DNA from: Tissierellia bacterium
Lineage (GTDB): Bacteria > Bacillota > Clostridia > Tissierellales > Peptoniphilaceae
Direction of reading: 5' to 3'
DNA: 34,274 bases
Assembly (NCBI GenBank): GCA_012520935.1
Contig: JAAYNG010000119.1
Location: 1-34,274 of the forward strand
Shown here: one piece after another, positions 24,792 through 34,240 of the stretch
How the letters are laid out: every line of letters starts with the position of its first letter
How positions within the stretch are numbered: position 1 is the first letter of the stretch
The notes under the pieces: model-generated
What the model saw: only the letters and a program-made list of their open reading frames with translations
What the model was told of the DNA's origin: nothing
The model's database searches: none
Made by a program: the position numbers and the translations under genes

Positions 24792-26570
24792 ATGCAAAAA
24801 CGAGTTATGACAGGCAATGAAGCCATTGCCAGAGGTTTTTGGGAGGCTGGCGGCATGGTCGCAGCATCCTATCCGGGGTCGCCAACAGTTGAGCTCATGG
24901 AGGCCCTATTTGAATACGACGACATCTACAGTGAGTTTTCCGTGAATGAAAAAGTTGCCCTAGAGGTTGCCATCGGTGCATCTTTTTACGGGGCAAGGGC
25001 CATGGCTTCCATGAAGCATGTGGGCATCAACATTGCCATGGACCCACTGATGACCTTTACCCAAATCAAAACCAATGGGGGTTTCTTGCTTATGGTAGGC
25101 GACGATGCAGGCATGTCCTCATCACAAAATGAACAGGACTCCAGAGTCTTGGCACAATTTGCCAACATGTTTGTTCTAAATCCAGGCAATAGTCAAGAGG
25201 CGAAGGACTATACCAAGCTAGGTCTGGCACTATCGGAAGAATACAACACACCAGCCATGTTATTGATGGCATCCCGTGCCTGCCATTCAAGGTCCATTGT
25301 TGAACTTGAAGACCGTGTAGAAGTGCCTGCCAAGGGTTTTTCCTATGATGATGGTCGCTACACCATGTTGCCACCTTTCACCATAAAGGCCCAACAGGCA
25401 ATGAAGGACAGGATTGCCAGGTTAGAAGAATATGCCTATGGTGCAGAGATTAACCACCTAGAGGAAGTTGACGACAAAGAGGTCCTCTTGATTGCACCGG
25501 GTATGATTTATGACAACCTTAAGGAGCTTGACTTAAAGGTCTCAATTTATAAACCGGGAATGGTCTTTCCGATTTCCATCAAAAAGATGGAAGAACTAAG
25601 TAAAAAGTACAAGAGGATAATCGTTATTGAAGAACTGATGCCAATCATTGAAAACCAGTTGAAGCTGGCAGGCATCCCATGTGAAGGCAAGGAGATTTTC
25701 TCCTTCACCGGTGAACTTCTAACTGAAGATATTTTCAACGGACTCCTAAAGGCAGGAGTTGTTCAAGGGGATAAGATGCCCGGAAGAGAAAACCCTGTCG
25801 TCCCAAGACCTCCTATGTTCTGTGCAGGCTGTCCTCATAGACCTGTATTCGATGTACTGAAAAAGGCAAAGGTTACTGTTATCGGGGATATAGGTTGCTA
25901 TACCCTCAGTGTCCTGCCGGACATAGCAGGGTCCCACACATCGCTTTCCATGGGAGCAACCGTGGGGATTACAAAAGGTATGGCAAAGGCAAAAAGGCTA
26001 TCAGGCGACGACTCCCCAACCGTTTCTGTAATTGGCGATGGAACCTTCTTCCACTCGGGCATGACAGGCTTCCTAAACCTCTTGCACAATGTAGATGAAG
26101 AAGACAACATGACCTTCTTAATTTTAAATAACTCAGCAACTTCCATGACCGGAGGCCAAGCCAACGCTTCATCAGGTCTCTATAACAATGTGGACGACAT
26201 TCAAGTCCATATTGAAGAACTTTTAAAAGTAATGGGCCACGACAAGGTCCAACTGGTTGACCAGTTTGACTATAAGAGCTTAAAGGAAGCCATTGCCAAG
26301 GCTACCAAGGAAAAGGGAATCAACATTATCATAACAACCCGTCCTTGTGCCCTTAAATACAAGATAAAAGAGCCGAACTTCTATGTGGACCCGGAAATAT
26401 GTATCGCATGCAGGACCTGTGTCAAGACCAACTGCCCGCCAATCCACATGAAAAAGTATGAGGGGATAGACAAGGAAAAATCTTCCATTGACCCGGATAT
26501 GTGTGTGGGTTGTTCCGTATGTTCGCAAGTTTGTCCGGTAGGTGCAATTAAACGCAGGGAGGAAAAATAA
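24792..26570 (+). CDS. iorA: Indolepyruvate:ferredoxin oxidoreductase alpha subunit (right copy)
   Basis: Identical to 7705-9483: a 592-aa TPP enzyme with GDGTFFHSGM at ~415, CAGCPHRP, and two C-terminal [4Fe-4S] motifs. The stop overlaps the iorB start by one base. Confidence 0.95.
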   Translation: MQKRVMTGNEAIARGFWEAGGMVAASYPGSPTVELMEALFEYDDIYSEFSVNEKVALEVAIGASFYGARAMASMKHVGINIAMDPLMTFTQIKTNGGFLLMVGDDAGMSSSQNEQDSRVLAQFANMFVLNPGNSQEAKDYTKLGLALSEEYNTPAMLLMASRACHSRSIVELEDRVEVPAKGFSYDDGRYTMLPPFTIKAQQAMKDRIARLEEYAYGAEINHLEEVDDKEVLLIAPGMIYDNLKELDLKVSIYKPGMVFPISIKKMEELSKKYKRIIVIEELMPIIENQLKLAGIPCEGKEIFSFTGELLTEDIFNGLLKAGVVQGDKMPGRENPVVPRPPMFCAGCPHRPVFDVLKKAKVTVIGDIGCYTLSVLPDIAGSHTSLSMGATVGITKGMAKAKRLSGDDSPTVSVIGDGTFFHSGMTGFLNLLHNVDEEDNMTFLILNNSATSMTGGQANASSGLYNNVDDIQVHIEELLKVMGHDKVQLVDQFDYKSLKEAIAKATKEKGINIIITTRPCALKYKIKEPNFYVDPEICIACRTCVKTNCPPIHMKKYEGIDKEKSSIDPDMCVGCSVCSQVCPVGAIKRREEK

Positions 26571-27151
26571 TGTCTAAAAATATATTAATTATGGGTGTCG
26601 GCGGTCAAGGGCTGGTCCTTGCAACGGAAATTGTAGCAAATGCTGCCATGCTGGCCGGCCTCCAAGTGAAAACCAACGATGTTATTGGACTTAGCCAAAG
26701 GGGAGGCATGGTTTGGGGGTCTATCCGTTATGGTGAAGTAGTCCACTCCGCCAATGTCCCTATAGGAAAGGGAGATGTCCTTCTAGGGATGGAGCCATTA
26801 GAAGCCCTCCGTGGGTCAAGGCTATTAAAGGAGGGGGCAACGATTATTCTTAACACCGAAGAGGTATACCCGAGCCCTGTAATCCAAGAACAGGCCCAAT
26901 ATCCAAGAGAAGAAATTGCAGCCTTAAAAGATAAGTTCAAGGTCATTGAAGTCAATGCCAAAGAAGAAGCCAAGGCAGCAGGTAATATTAAAACAGCCAA
27001 CACGGTCCAGCTGGGAATCTTGGCTGCAGTCTTGGATGATATTAAAAAAGAAACCTTCTTGGAGGCGGTTGTGAGCTTCGTGCCGGAAAAGGCAGTGGAG
27101 GCAAACAAGAAAGCCTTTGAAAGGGGCTACCAAATAGGAAAAGGAAAGTAA
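26570..27151 (+). CDS. iorB: Indolepyruvate:ferredoxin oxidoreductase beta subunit (right copy)
   Basis: Identical to 7124-7705: 193 aa with the MGVGGQGLVLATEI loop. Coupled to iorA and ended by the perfect 16-bp terminator. Confidence 0.93.
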   Translation: MSKNILIMGVGGQGLVLATEIVANAAMLAGLQVKTNDVIGLSQRGGMVWGSIRYGEVVHSANVPIGKGDVLLGMEPLEALRGSRLLKEGATIILNTEEVYPSPVIQEQAQYPREEIAALKDKFKVIEVNAKEEAKAAGNIKTANTVQLGILAAVLDDIKKETFLEAVVSFVPEKAVEANKKAFERGYQIGKGK

Positions 27152-27161
27152 GGCTTGTAAT

Positions 27162-27197
27162 AAATTTGAGGTCAAAAATTTTGACCTCAAATTTTTT
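27162..27197 (+). terminator. Terminator after iorB (right copy)
   Basis: AAATTTGAGGTCAAAA / TTTTGACCTCAAATTT stem with a one-base centre, continuing into a T-run. Confidence 0.85.
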
Positions 27198-27254
27198 TAC
27201 CCACTCTTGAAGGTGGAAAAGGAGAGAAATATTGTGGAGTTAAGTAATTGCTTA

Positions 27255-27263
27255 TGTTATAAT
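27255..27263 (+). promoter_or_regulatory. Extended -10 promoter of the FAD oxidoreductase (right copy)
   Basis: TGTTATAAT, 22 bases before the ATG. Confidence 0.55.
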
Positions 27264-27285
27264 TGGAGCAAGAAAGGAATAACTT

Positions 27286-28359
27286 ATGAAAAAATTAATA
27301 CTTGCAGGCGGAGGTCATGGACATATTAATATTTTGAAACTGCTGGCAAAGGAACCAGTCGCCGACCTTGAAATTACATTAATAACCAACTTTGGGAGGC
27401 AATACTATTCAGGCATGCTTCCGGGTTTCATTGAAGGGATTTACACTGAAGATAAAATTTCCTTTGATGTGGAAGAATTGTGTAGGGAGGCAGGGGTCAC
27501 CTATGTTAATGACAAGATTAAAGAGGTTGATGGGGAAAGGCAGCTTGTAATAACAGAGGAAGCTAAGTACCCATATGATTTTTTATCCATGAATCTTGGT
27601 CTTGCTTCAAGGGAGGACTTTAGGATAAATCCGGAAAATTCCACCTATGTAAAGCCAATAAGTTCCTTGGTGAACTTCACCTATAATTTAGAAAATAGTC
27701 AGGATGATGAAGGAAAGAAGATGATAATAGCCGGGGCTGGCGTTAGTGGAATAGAGCTTGCCCTTGCCTATAAGAATCGCTTCCCTCACTTGAATATAAC
27801 AATACTCGGGAAGGGCGAAAAGTTTTTGCCTAACTTTAATTCAAATTTTAGAGAGAAAATAAAGTCACTAATAAAAGACAGGTCTATCAAACTCTCGCTC
27901 GACTCTGAACTATTGGATGTTAAAGAAAGTCATGTAAAAACTAATAAAGGGGAACTTGAATACGACTACCTGATATTGGCAAACGGCTACAAGGGAGTGG
28001 ACATTTTATACAAAGCTTTTGAAGTGACAGAGGAGAATTATATTTTAGTAGACGACTATCTGACGGCAAATGAAAAGTCTCTTGCAATGGGAGATATGAT
28101 AAGCCTAAAGTCCCACAGGAACTTGGTGAAGGCAGGAGTCTTTGCCATAAGACAGGCCCCTGTTTTATATAACAACCTACTGGCTATGCTGGAAGGGAGG
28201 AGGAACTTTCAAGCTTACAAGCCCCAAAGTAAATACCTCCAAATTGTTAATGTAGGAAATAAAAAAGCCCTGATGGGAAGGGGAAGTTTTTGCTTTTACG
28301 GTAGACTTCCTTGGATGATTAAGGACTATATAGACAGGAAGTATATGGGGAAGGGATAG
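27286..28359 (+). CDS. FAD/NAD(P)-binding oxidoreductase, NDH-2-like (right copy)
   Basis: Identical to 5916-6989: two dinucleotide-binding loops (LILAGGGHGH, IIAGAGVSG) and the YYSGMLPGFIEG signature typical of the SelD-associated oxidoreductase family. Electron partner unknown. Confidence 0.75.
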   Translation: MKKLILAGGGHGHINILKLLAKEPVADLEITLITNFGRQYYSGMLPGFIEGIYTEDKISFDVEELCREAGVTYVNDKIKEVDGERQLVITEEAKYPYDFLSMNLGLASREDFRINPENSTYVKPISSLVNFTYNLENSQDDEGKKMIIAGAGVSGIELALAYKNRFPHLNITILGKGEKFLPNFNSNFREKIKSLIKDRSIKLSLDSELLDVKESHVKTNKGELEYDYLILANGYKGVDILYKAFEVTEENYILVDDYLTANEKSLAMGDMISLKSHRNLVKAGVFAIRQAPVLYNNLLAMLEGRRNFQAYKPQSKYLQIVNVGNKKALMGRGSFCFYGRLPWMIKDYIDRKYMGKG

Positions 28360-28382
28360 GTTACGGGTGGTGCTTATACTCG

Positions 28383-28408
28383 AATTGTCACACTTTGCGT
28401 GACGAATT
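28383..28408 (+). promoter_or_regulatory. Hairpin related to the hsdM array (right copy)
   Basis: AATTGTCAC / GTGACGAATT imperfect dyad. Its right arm fits GNGACGAR. It lies ~125 bases before the AlbA-type regulator start. Confidence 0.45.
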
Positions 28409-28532
28409 GAGATAGATAATAACGAATAAACGCATATAACCACAAATTAATTAGATTATTAGTTTTTTATTTCTGCTTTAGAGAAATGATAGGGTATTAA
28501 AGGGTATATTAGAACTAATTGAGGTGTTAAAG

Positions 28533-29856
28533 ATGAATAAAAATGAATCGAAGCATATAGAATACAAAGAAGATATTGGAAAGAAAGAAAAGGAAATCAA
28601 GAACTTTAAGGCGGAGATAAGCCCTTTTTTAAATAGTAATACAGGTGGAGTTATATTTTTAGGTCATACTAATGATGGAGAGGAGATTGAATTTAAGTCA
28701 GAGGAGGAAAAGTTTAAAAAGTTTCAACAATGGGAGGAGACTATTTCTAATTGGGTGACGGAAGGTTTTGAACCCGATATTAGAGATTTAGTTTTAACTG
28801 ATACCAGCGACGGCAAATTTAAAATAATTGGAGGTAAAGAAAAACCCTATTATTTTACAGATGGCAAAGGAATAAATTATAATGGTGCATACGAGAGGAT
28901 AGGAAGCCATAAGGTTCAATTAACTAGGGAAAGGTTTCAATATTTACTCAGCAATTCTGCACCAACTCCATATGATATGGGGGGAGAGTCAGAAACAAGA
29001 CCTTACATTTAATAGTTTGAAAGATAGGCTTAAAAAGACAGGGCAGAAGTTCGATTTAGCTGGACTTAATTTAAAAACTCCGGAAAAGAAATTTAATAAT
29101 GGGGCATTTCTTTTAAGCGACCAGAATAATAGTATTGCAAAAGTGTCATTATATAACGATCTTGAAGTTGGGAACACGCTAGAAAGGAATACTTTTGAAA
29201 ATAAAAGTATTATTGAGTTGATTGATGATGTGCTGGCTTTTATTCAAAAATATAATTCAGTAAAAAGTGAGATTAGTGGTTCGCCAAATCGAAAAGATAC
29301 ATCAAGCTATCCTGAACCTGCTGTAAGAGAGGCAGTAATTAATGCTTTTGCACACAGAGACTATAGCTTAAATTCAGATATCTTAATTGTAATGTTTCTT
29401 GATAGACTTGAAATAACATCACCGGGAGCTTTGCCAGGTGGGCTAACGATAGAAGATATAAAAGAAGGTGCAAACTTTAGAAGGAATGATGTAGTTGTAA
29501 AGAGTTTAAATAAAATTGGCTACATGGAAAATTATGCTTTAGGAATACCAAGAATATTCAGAGAGTATTCTACATTTGACAAAGAGCCTAAAATATACAA
29601 CACTCCAAATCTGTTCAAGATTGTTTTATATAATAGAAATTATAATATCGTTGAAGAAAGAACAGATGATGAATTGAAAATAATTAGGGCACTTCAAGAA
29701 CATGGAGATTTGTCCAGAGCAGAAATTGACAACATTGCTTTACTAAATAAAAAGAAAACTTTACGGATATTGAATGACTTGATAGAAGAAGATGTTGTTA
29801 AGAGAATTGGTAACGGTAAAAGTACAAAGTATATATTAAAACTCCCATGCTTTTAA
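28533..29856 (+). pseudogene. AlbA_2/HATPase-type regulator, G6 frameshift (right copy)
   Basis: Mirror of 4419-5742. The AlbA_2 half is at 28533-29012, and the HATPase_c_4 plus winged-helix half at 28972-29856. Removing one G from the run at 28979-28984 gives a continuous ~440-aa protein. Confidence 0.8.
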
Positions 29857-29870
29857 ATATTTATATTTTT

Positions 29871-30097
29871 CATTCGTCCCATCATGGGGACGAATGAGGG
29901 ACGAATAATGGGACGAATAAATAGAAACCGTAGAAATTAGCTGTTTATATAAGGTCTAATTCGTTCCGTTTTTGGAACGAGCGTGCAAGGAGAAATGGGA
30001 CGAACTGGTAGAAAGTGTAGAAATTAGCTATTTAAATCGTAAATATTCTCGTCGCACTTTTGCGACGAGGTTGCGACGAGCTATGGAACGATAGAAA
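29871..30097 (+). repeat. Three-unit hairpin/iteron array upstream of hsdM (right copy)
   Basis: Hairpins at 29871-29896, 29960-29981 and 30048-30069. GNGACGAR sites are at 29887, 29898, 29910 (unit 1); 29974, 29985 (degenerate), 29997 (unit 2); and 30062, 30073, 30085 (unit 3, last one GGAACGAT). The 21-base GTAGAAATTAGCT... block is at 29930 and 30017. Probable protein-binding array. Confidence 0.75.
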
Positions 30098-30112
30098 TTT
30101 TTTAAATATAAT
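30084..30112 (+). promoter_or_regulatory. Candidate hsdM promoter (right copy)
   Basis: TATAAT at 30107-30112 with a weak TGGAAC 17 bases upstream that overlaps the last repeat site. GGAGG and the ATG at 30129 follow closely. Confidence 0.4.
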
Positions 30113-30128
30113 TACCATGGAGGATAAA

Positions 30129-31589
30129 ATGTTAACGGGAGAATTGAGGAACAAGATTGACAGCATATGGACCATGCTTTGGACGGAGGGGTCGACGAAC
30201 CCTTTGACCAACATTGAGCAGATTACATACATGATTTTTATGAAGGAGCTGGACAATGCAGAGCTGAAGAAGGAAGAGGATGCTCATGTGCTGGGGATTA
30301 GTCACGAGTCTATTTTTCCCAAGGACAAGCCTGAGTACAGGTGGAACACCTTTAAGAACTTTGGGAACTCCCAAGAGCTTTATGGGCTTATGGTTTCTGA
30401 AATATTTCCTTTTATCAGAGACTTGAAGGGGGACTCTGACGACACAGCCTTTTCTAAGTACATGAAGGATGCAATCTTTCAAATCAACCAGCCTTCGACC
30501 CTGCAAAAGTTAATAAGTGTTATTGACCAATTGCCAACGGGGGATTCGGATGTCCAAGGGGATATCTATGAGCACCTGCTTTCTAAACTGCAAACATCGG
30601 GAACTAACGGTCAGTTCAGGACACCAAGGCATATTATTAAAATGATGGTAAACTTGGTAAAACCAAAGCCTGATGATGTTATTTCAGACCCGGCAATGGC
30701 AACTGCAGGTTTCTTAGTAGGGGCAGGGGAATACTTAAGAGACCATCACGGGGACTTATTGTTGAATCCAAAGACCAGGGACCACTACCACAACAACATG
30801 TTCCATGGGAATGACACGGATAGGACCATGCTGAGGATTGGGGCTATGAACATGATGCTTCATGGTGTGGAAAACCCACAGATTTTTTACAGGGACTCCC
30901 TGTCTGAGTCCAATGATGAAAGAGACAAGTACAGCTTGATTTTGGCAAATCCACCTTTCACGGGTTCCTTGGATTATGAAACCACATCCAAGAGCCTGTT
31001 GACCATGACCAAGACCAAGAAGACAGAGTTATTGTTTTTAGCCTTATTTCTAAGAACATTGAAGCCCGGGGGAAGGGCTGCTGTTATTGTTCCTGACGGG
31101 GTCTTATTTGGGACCTCCAATGCCCACAAGTCCATAAGGAAGGCCATTATTGAAGACAACAAGCTGGAGGGGGTTATTTCCATGCCTTCCGGAGTTTTCA
31201 AACCCTATGCCGGAGTTTCCACAGCCGTATTATTATTTACAAAGACTAACTCGGGAGGGACTGACAAGGTTTGGTTTTATAACATGGAAAACGACGGATT
31301 CACATTAAATGACAACAGGTCGCCGATAGAAGAGAACGACATACCGGATATTATTGAAAGGTTTTCTAATATGGAAGGGGAAGAAGGCAGGGAGAGGACA
31401 GACAAGTCCTTCTTGATTCCGGTGGAAGAGATTATTGAAAACGGATACGACCTTTCCATTAACAGGTACAAGGAGATTGTATATGAAGAGGTTGAATATG
31501 ACGAGCCGGGGGTAATAATTGGAAGGATAAAGGACCTTAATAGGGAAAGTCAAGAGATACTCGGGAAGCTGGAAGAGTTGGTGGAGTAA
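30129..31589 (+). CDS. hsdM: Type I RM DNA N6-adenine methyltransferase subunit (right copy)
   Basis: Identical to 2686-4146: 486 aa from the ATG five bases after GGAGG (30119-30123). SAM loop variant DPAMATAGF and catalytic ANPPF are present. One-base overlap with hsdS. Confidence 0.92.
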   Translation: MLTGELRNKIDSIWTMLWTEGSTNPLTNIEQITYMIFMKELDNAELKKEEDAHVLGISHESIFPKDKPEYRWNTFKNFGNSQELYGLMVSEIFPFIRDLKGDSDDTAFSKYMKDAIFQINQPSTLQKLISVIDQLPTGDSDVQGDIYEHLLSKLQTSGTNGQFRTPRHIIKMMVNLVKPKPDDVISDPAMATAGFLVGAGEYLRDHHGDLLLNPKTRDHYHNNMFHGNDTDRTMLRIGAMNMMLHGVENPQIFYRDSLSESNDERDKYSLILANPPFTGSLDYETTSKSLLTMTKTKKTELLFLALFLRTLKPGGRAAVIVPDGVLFGTSNAHKSIRKAIIEDNKLEGVISMPSGVFKPYAGVSTAVLLFTKTNSGGTDKVWFYNMENDGFTLNDNRSPIEENDIPDIIERFSNMEGEEGRERTDKSFLIPVEEIIENGYDLSINRYKEIVYEEVEYDEPGVIIGRIKDLNRESQEILGKLEELVE

Positions 31590-32770
31590 TGAAGTGGGTT
31601 AAGTTGGGGGAGATAGCAGAGATTCGAATGGGAAAAACTCCAGCCAGAGATGAGTTAAAATATTGGATAGCTGGTAATAACACTTGGGTTTCTATATCAG
31701 ATATGTGTGAAAAATTTATTTTTGAGAGTAAAGAGAACATTACTGGTTTAGCTGTTGAAGAATGTAATATGAAAGTAGTTCCAAAAGGAACTGTAATAAT
31801 GAGTTTTAAACTTTCTATCGGAAAGAGGGCAATCACTGGCAAAGATTTATATACAAATGAAGCAATAGCAAGCTTTAATATATATGATGAAAAGCTAATA
31901 ACAAAGGAGTACTTATATTATGTTTTAGGCTATGTAGATTTATTTTCGTATGTGAATCGAGCAGCAAAAGGGAAAACTTTAAATAAGCAGATTTTAAACA
32001 TTATTAAAATTCCTTTATTAACTTTAAAAGACCAAGAAAAAATTGTAGAAATTTTGGACTATGCCCAAGCCTTGGTTGACAAGCAAAAAGAGGAGATTGA
32101 ACTTTATAATAAGTTGATTGAGTCGATTTTTTATGAAATGTTTGGAGACCCATTAATCGAAGACTGTAAGTGGGGGCGTGCTAAATTAATAGATATTACT
32201 AGCAAAATTGGCTCAGGTGCGACACCTAGAGGTGGAGAAGAAGCCTATAAAAGTGAAGGGATATCATTAATTAGAAGCATGAATGTATATGATGACGGTT
32301 TTTTATATGATGGCTTAGCATTTATTGATGATAAACAAGCAAGAGATTTAAATAATGTAGTTGTTGAGAAAGGAGATATTTTATTTAATATTACAGGTGC
32401 TTCTATAATGAGAACATGTATTGTGCCAGAAAATATATTACCAGCAAGGGTTAATCAACATGTTTCTATTATTAGAACAACTAAAGAAGTTAATAGTAAT
32501 TATTTAGCAAACTTATTAAAAAATAAATCGTATAAGAGAAAGCTATACAATATTGCAACAGCAGGAGGGGCAACTAGGGAAGCTATTACAAAAGGTGACC
32601 TAGAAGAATTAGATATTCCACTTCCCCCTTTGTCCCTTCAAGAATCCTTTGCCAACAAGGTCAAACTAATCGAAGAGCAAAAAAGGATTTTGGAGAAGTC
32701 TTTGGAGGAAAAGGAGACCTTATTTGCTGCCTTGATGGACAGGGCCTTTAAGGGTGAGTTGACGAGCTAG
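31589..32770 (+). CDS. hsdS: Type I RM specificity subunit (right copy)
   Basis: Identical to 1505-2686: two target-recognition domains and two conserved spacer helices, 393 aa. The target sequence cannot be predicted by eye. Confidence 0.92.
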   Translation: MKWVKLGEIAEIRMGKTPARDELKYWIAGNNTWVSISDMCEKFIFESKENITGLAVEECNMKVVPKGTVIMSFKLSIGKRAITGKDLYTNEAIASFNIYDEKLITKEYLYYVLGYVDLFSYVNRAAKGKTLNKQILNIIKIPLLTLKDQEKIVEILDYAQALVDKQKEEIELYNKLIESIFYEMFGDPLIEDCKWGRAKLIDITSKIGSGATPRGGEEAYKSEGISLIRSMNVYDDGFLYDGLAFIDDKQARDLNNVVVEKGDILFNITGASIMRTCIVPENILPARVNQHVSIIRTTKEVNSNYLANLLKNKSYKRKLYNIATAGGATREAITKGDLEELDIPLPPLSLQESFANKVKLIEEQKRILEKSLEEKETLFAALMDRAFKGELTS

Positions 32771-32800
32771 GGCAAAAAGTACGGTTAGGGTCAAGCCTTC

Positions 32801-32974
32801 GTCATCGCGAGCATAAGCGTGGCGATCCAGTTTTATTCAAAAAGTAATGGGCATTAATTTGTTGGGGTCAGAACTTTCGGGTAATGATTATAGCCTTTTA
32901 GAGGAACGGGTGGATAGTATGCCCCTACAGTTGGGGTAAGCCTTCCTCATCACGAGCGAAGGGTGGTTATCCTG
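32801..32974. repeat. Degenerate dispersed repeats between hsdS and hsdR (right copy)
   Basis: GTCATCGCGAG...GGCGATCCAG at 32801-32830, a decayed relative at 32947-32974, and ATTATAGCCTTTTAGA at 32887-32902. No gene in this 249-nt spacer. Confidence 0.55.
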
Positions 32975-33019
32975 TGAACTTATATAATCTTTGCCGGCTG
33001 TTAATGAAAGGAGGATTTT

Positions 33020-34240
33020 ATGGGAAATTTTACATATTTATTGGAAAATAAGAACTACAGGTCCTTTGCTCCTGCCTGTGTAAATGCTGAAGATTCTTTT
33101 GCTGTGTCTACTATTTCTGCCATGATGATGACCAGAAGGGCGATGGAGCTTGCCACCAAGTGGGTCTATTCTGTTGACGAAGATTTGACACTACCTTATA
33201 GGGACAACCTATCGAGCCTTTTGGCAGACCAAGGATTTGTAGACATTCTTGACTCTGAAATTCCTCCATTGCTAAACTACATAAGAAAGATTGGAAATCT
33301 TGCAAGCCATTCCAATGTTAAGATTTCCCGTGAAGAGTCTGTCCTTGCCTTGAACTACCTCTTCCAATACACCCAATGGATTGACTATGTCTATGGGGAG
33401 GACTTTGCTGAAAGGTACTTTGACGAGGGGAAGGTTCCTTCTTCTGTCAAATTTTCTGAAAGACCTTTGGTAGTCGAAAAGCTGGCAGAGGAAACTTCCG
33501 GCGAGAAGGACAGACCTCTTGAGGACCTAAGGAGGGAAGTGCCGGAAGAGACCAGAAGGGATTTGACAGAGAACAGGAGGGAAGTGAAGTCTTCTTCTGA
33601 CTATTCCTTTGAGCTTGATAAGATTGATGAGGCAAAGACCAGAAAGTTAATCATAGATATAGGGTTGAGGCTTGCCGGTTGGAAGCTAAACGAGAATGTG
33701 GAGCTTGAAAGAAAGGTAAGTGGCATGCCCAATAAGGGAGGGACGGGCTTTGTTGACTATCTTTTGCTGGGGAAAAACGGCCTGCCTTTGGCTGTGGTTG
33801 AGGCTAAGAGGACTATGGTGGACCCTTCTGCCGGCAGGGAGCAGGCGAAGATTTATGGGGACCTTTTAAAGGGAGAAACCGGCCAAGCTCCTCTTATTTT
33901 CTACACAAACGGTTTTGACACTTGGTTTATTGAAGACGACTACCCTCCAAGAAAGGTATCGGGTTTTTACAGTCAGGATGAACTTCAAAGGCTTGTGGAT
34001 AGGAGGAGGTTTAGGGAGACACTGGCTGATGTTTCCGGTCTTATTGATGACGATATCTCCGGCAGGTACTACCAAAAGGCAGCCATTGTTAATGTGGCAG
34101 AAGCCTTTGAAAACAAGAGGCGGAAGGCTCTTTTGGTTATGGCTACCGGGGAACGTGTCATAATAGTGACAGGGTGCATAAATGCTTTAGTATCAAGGGT
34201 TTCAGGAACTTTTATTAAAAATAATTCATGCATTGCTTAG
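33020..34240 (+). CDS. hsdR: Type I restriction enzyme R subunit, truncated (right copy)
   Basis: Identical to 35-1255: DUF4145-like N-terminus and HSDR_N nuclease site (Asp246, Glu261, Lys263). The frame leaves the family right after LLVMATG at base ~34150, so the helicase motor is missing. Confidence 0.85.
   Translation: MGNFTYLLENKNYRSFAPACVNAEDSFAVSTISAMMMTRRAMELATKWVYSVDEDLTLPYRDNLSSLLADQGFVDILDSEIPPLLNYIRKIGNLASHSNVKISREESVLALNYLFQYTQWIDYVYGEDFAERYFDEGKVPSSVKFSERPLVVEKLAEETSGEKDRPLEDLRREVPEETRRDLTENRREVKSSSDYSFELDKIDEAKTRKLIIDIGLRLAGWKLNENVELERKVSGMPNKGGTGFVDYLLLGKNGLPLAVVEAKRTMVDPSAGREQAKIYGDLLKGETGQAPLIFYTNGFDTWFIEDDYPPRKVSGFYSQDELQRLVDRRRFRETLADVSGLIDDDISGRYYQKAAIVNVAEAFENKRRKALLVMATGERVIIVTGCINALVSRVSGTFIKNNSCIA

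Noticed and set aside
29920..30037. TAATTTCTAC on the complementary strand, like the end of a Cas12a CRISPR repeat
   Set aside because: The matching GTAGA half of the repeat hairpin is missing, the unit spacing is 87 bp with conserved rather than unique sequence between copies, there are only two copies, and no cas gene is present.
28399..30112. GNGACGAR array as a plasmid replication iteron origin
   Set aside because: There is no replication initiator, partition gene or DnaA box cluster; the genes around it are chromosomal metabolic and RM genes. An operator is simpler.
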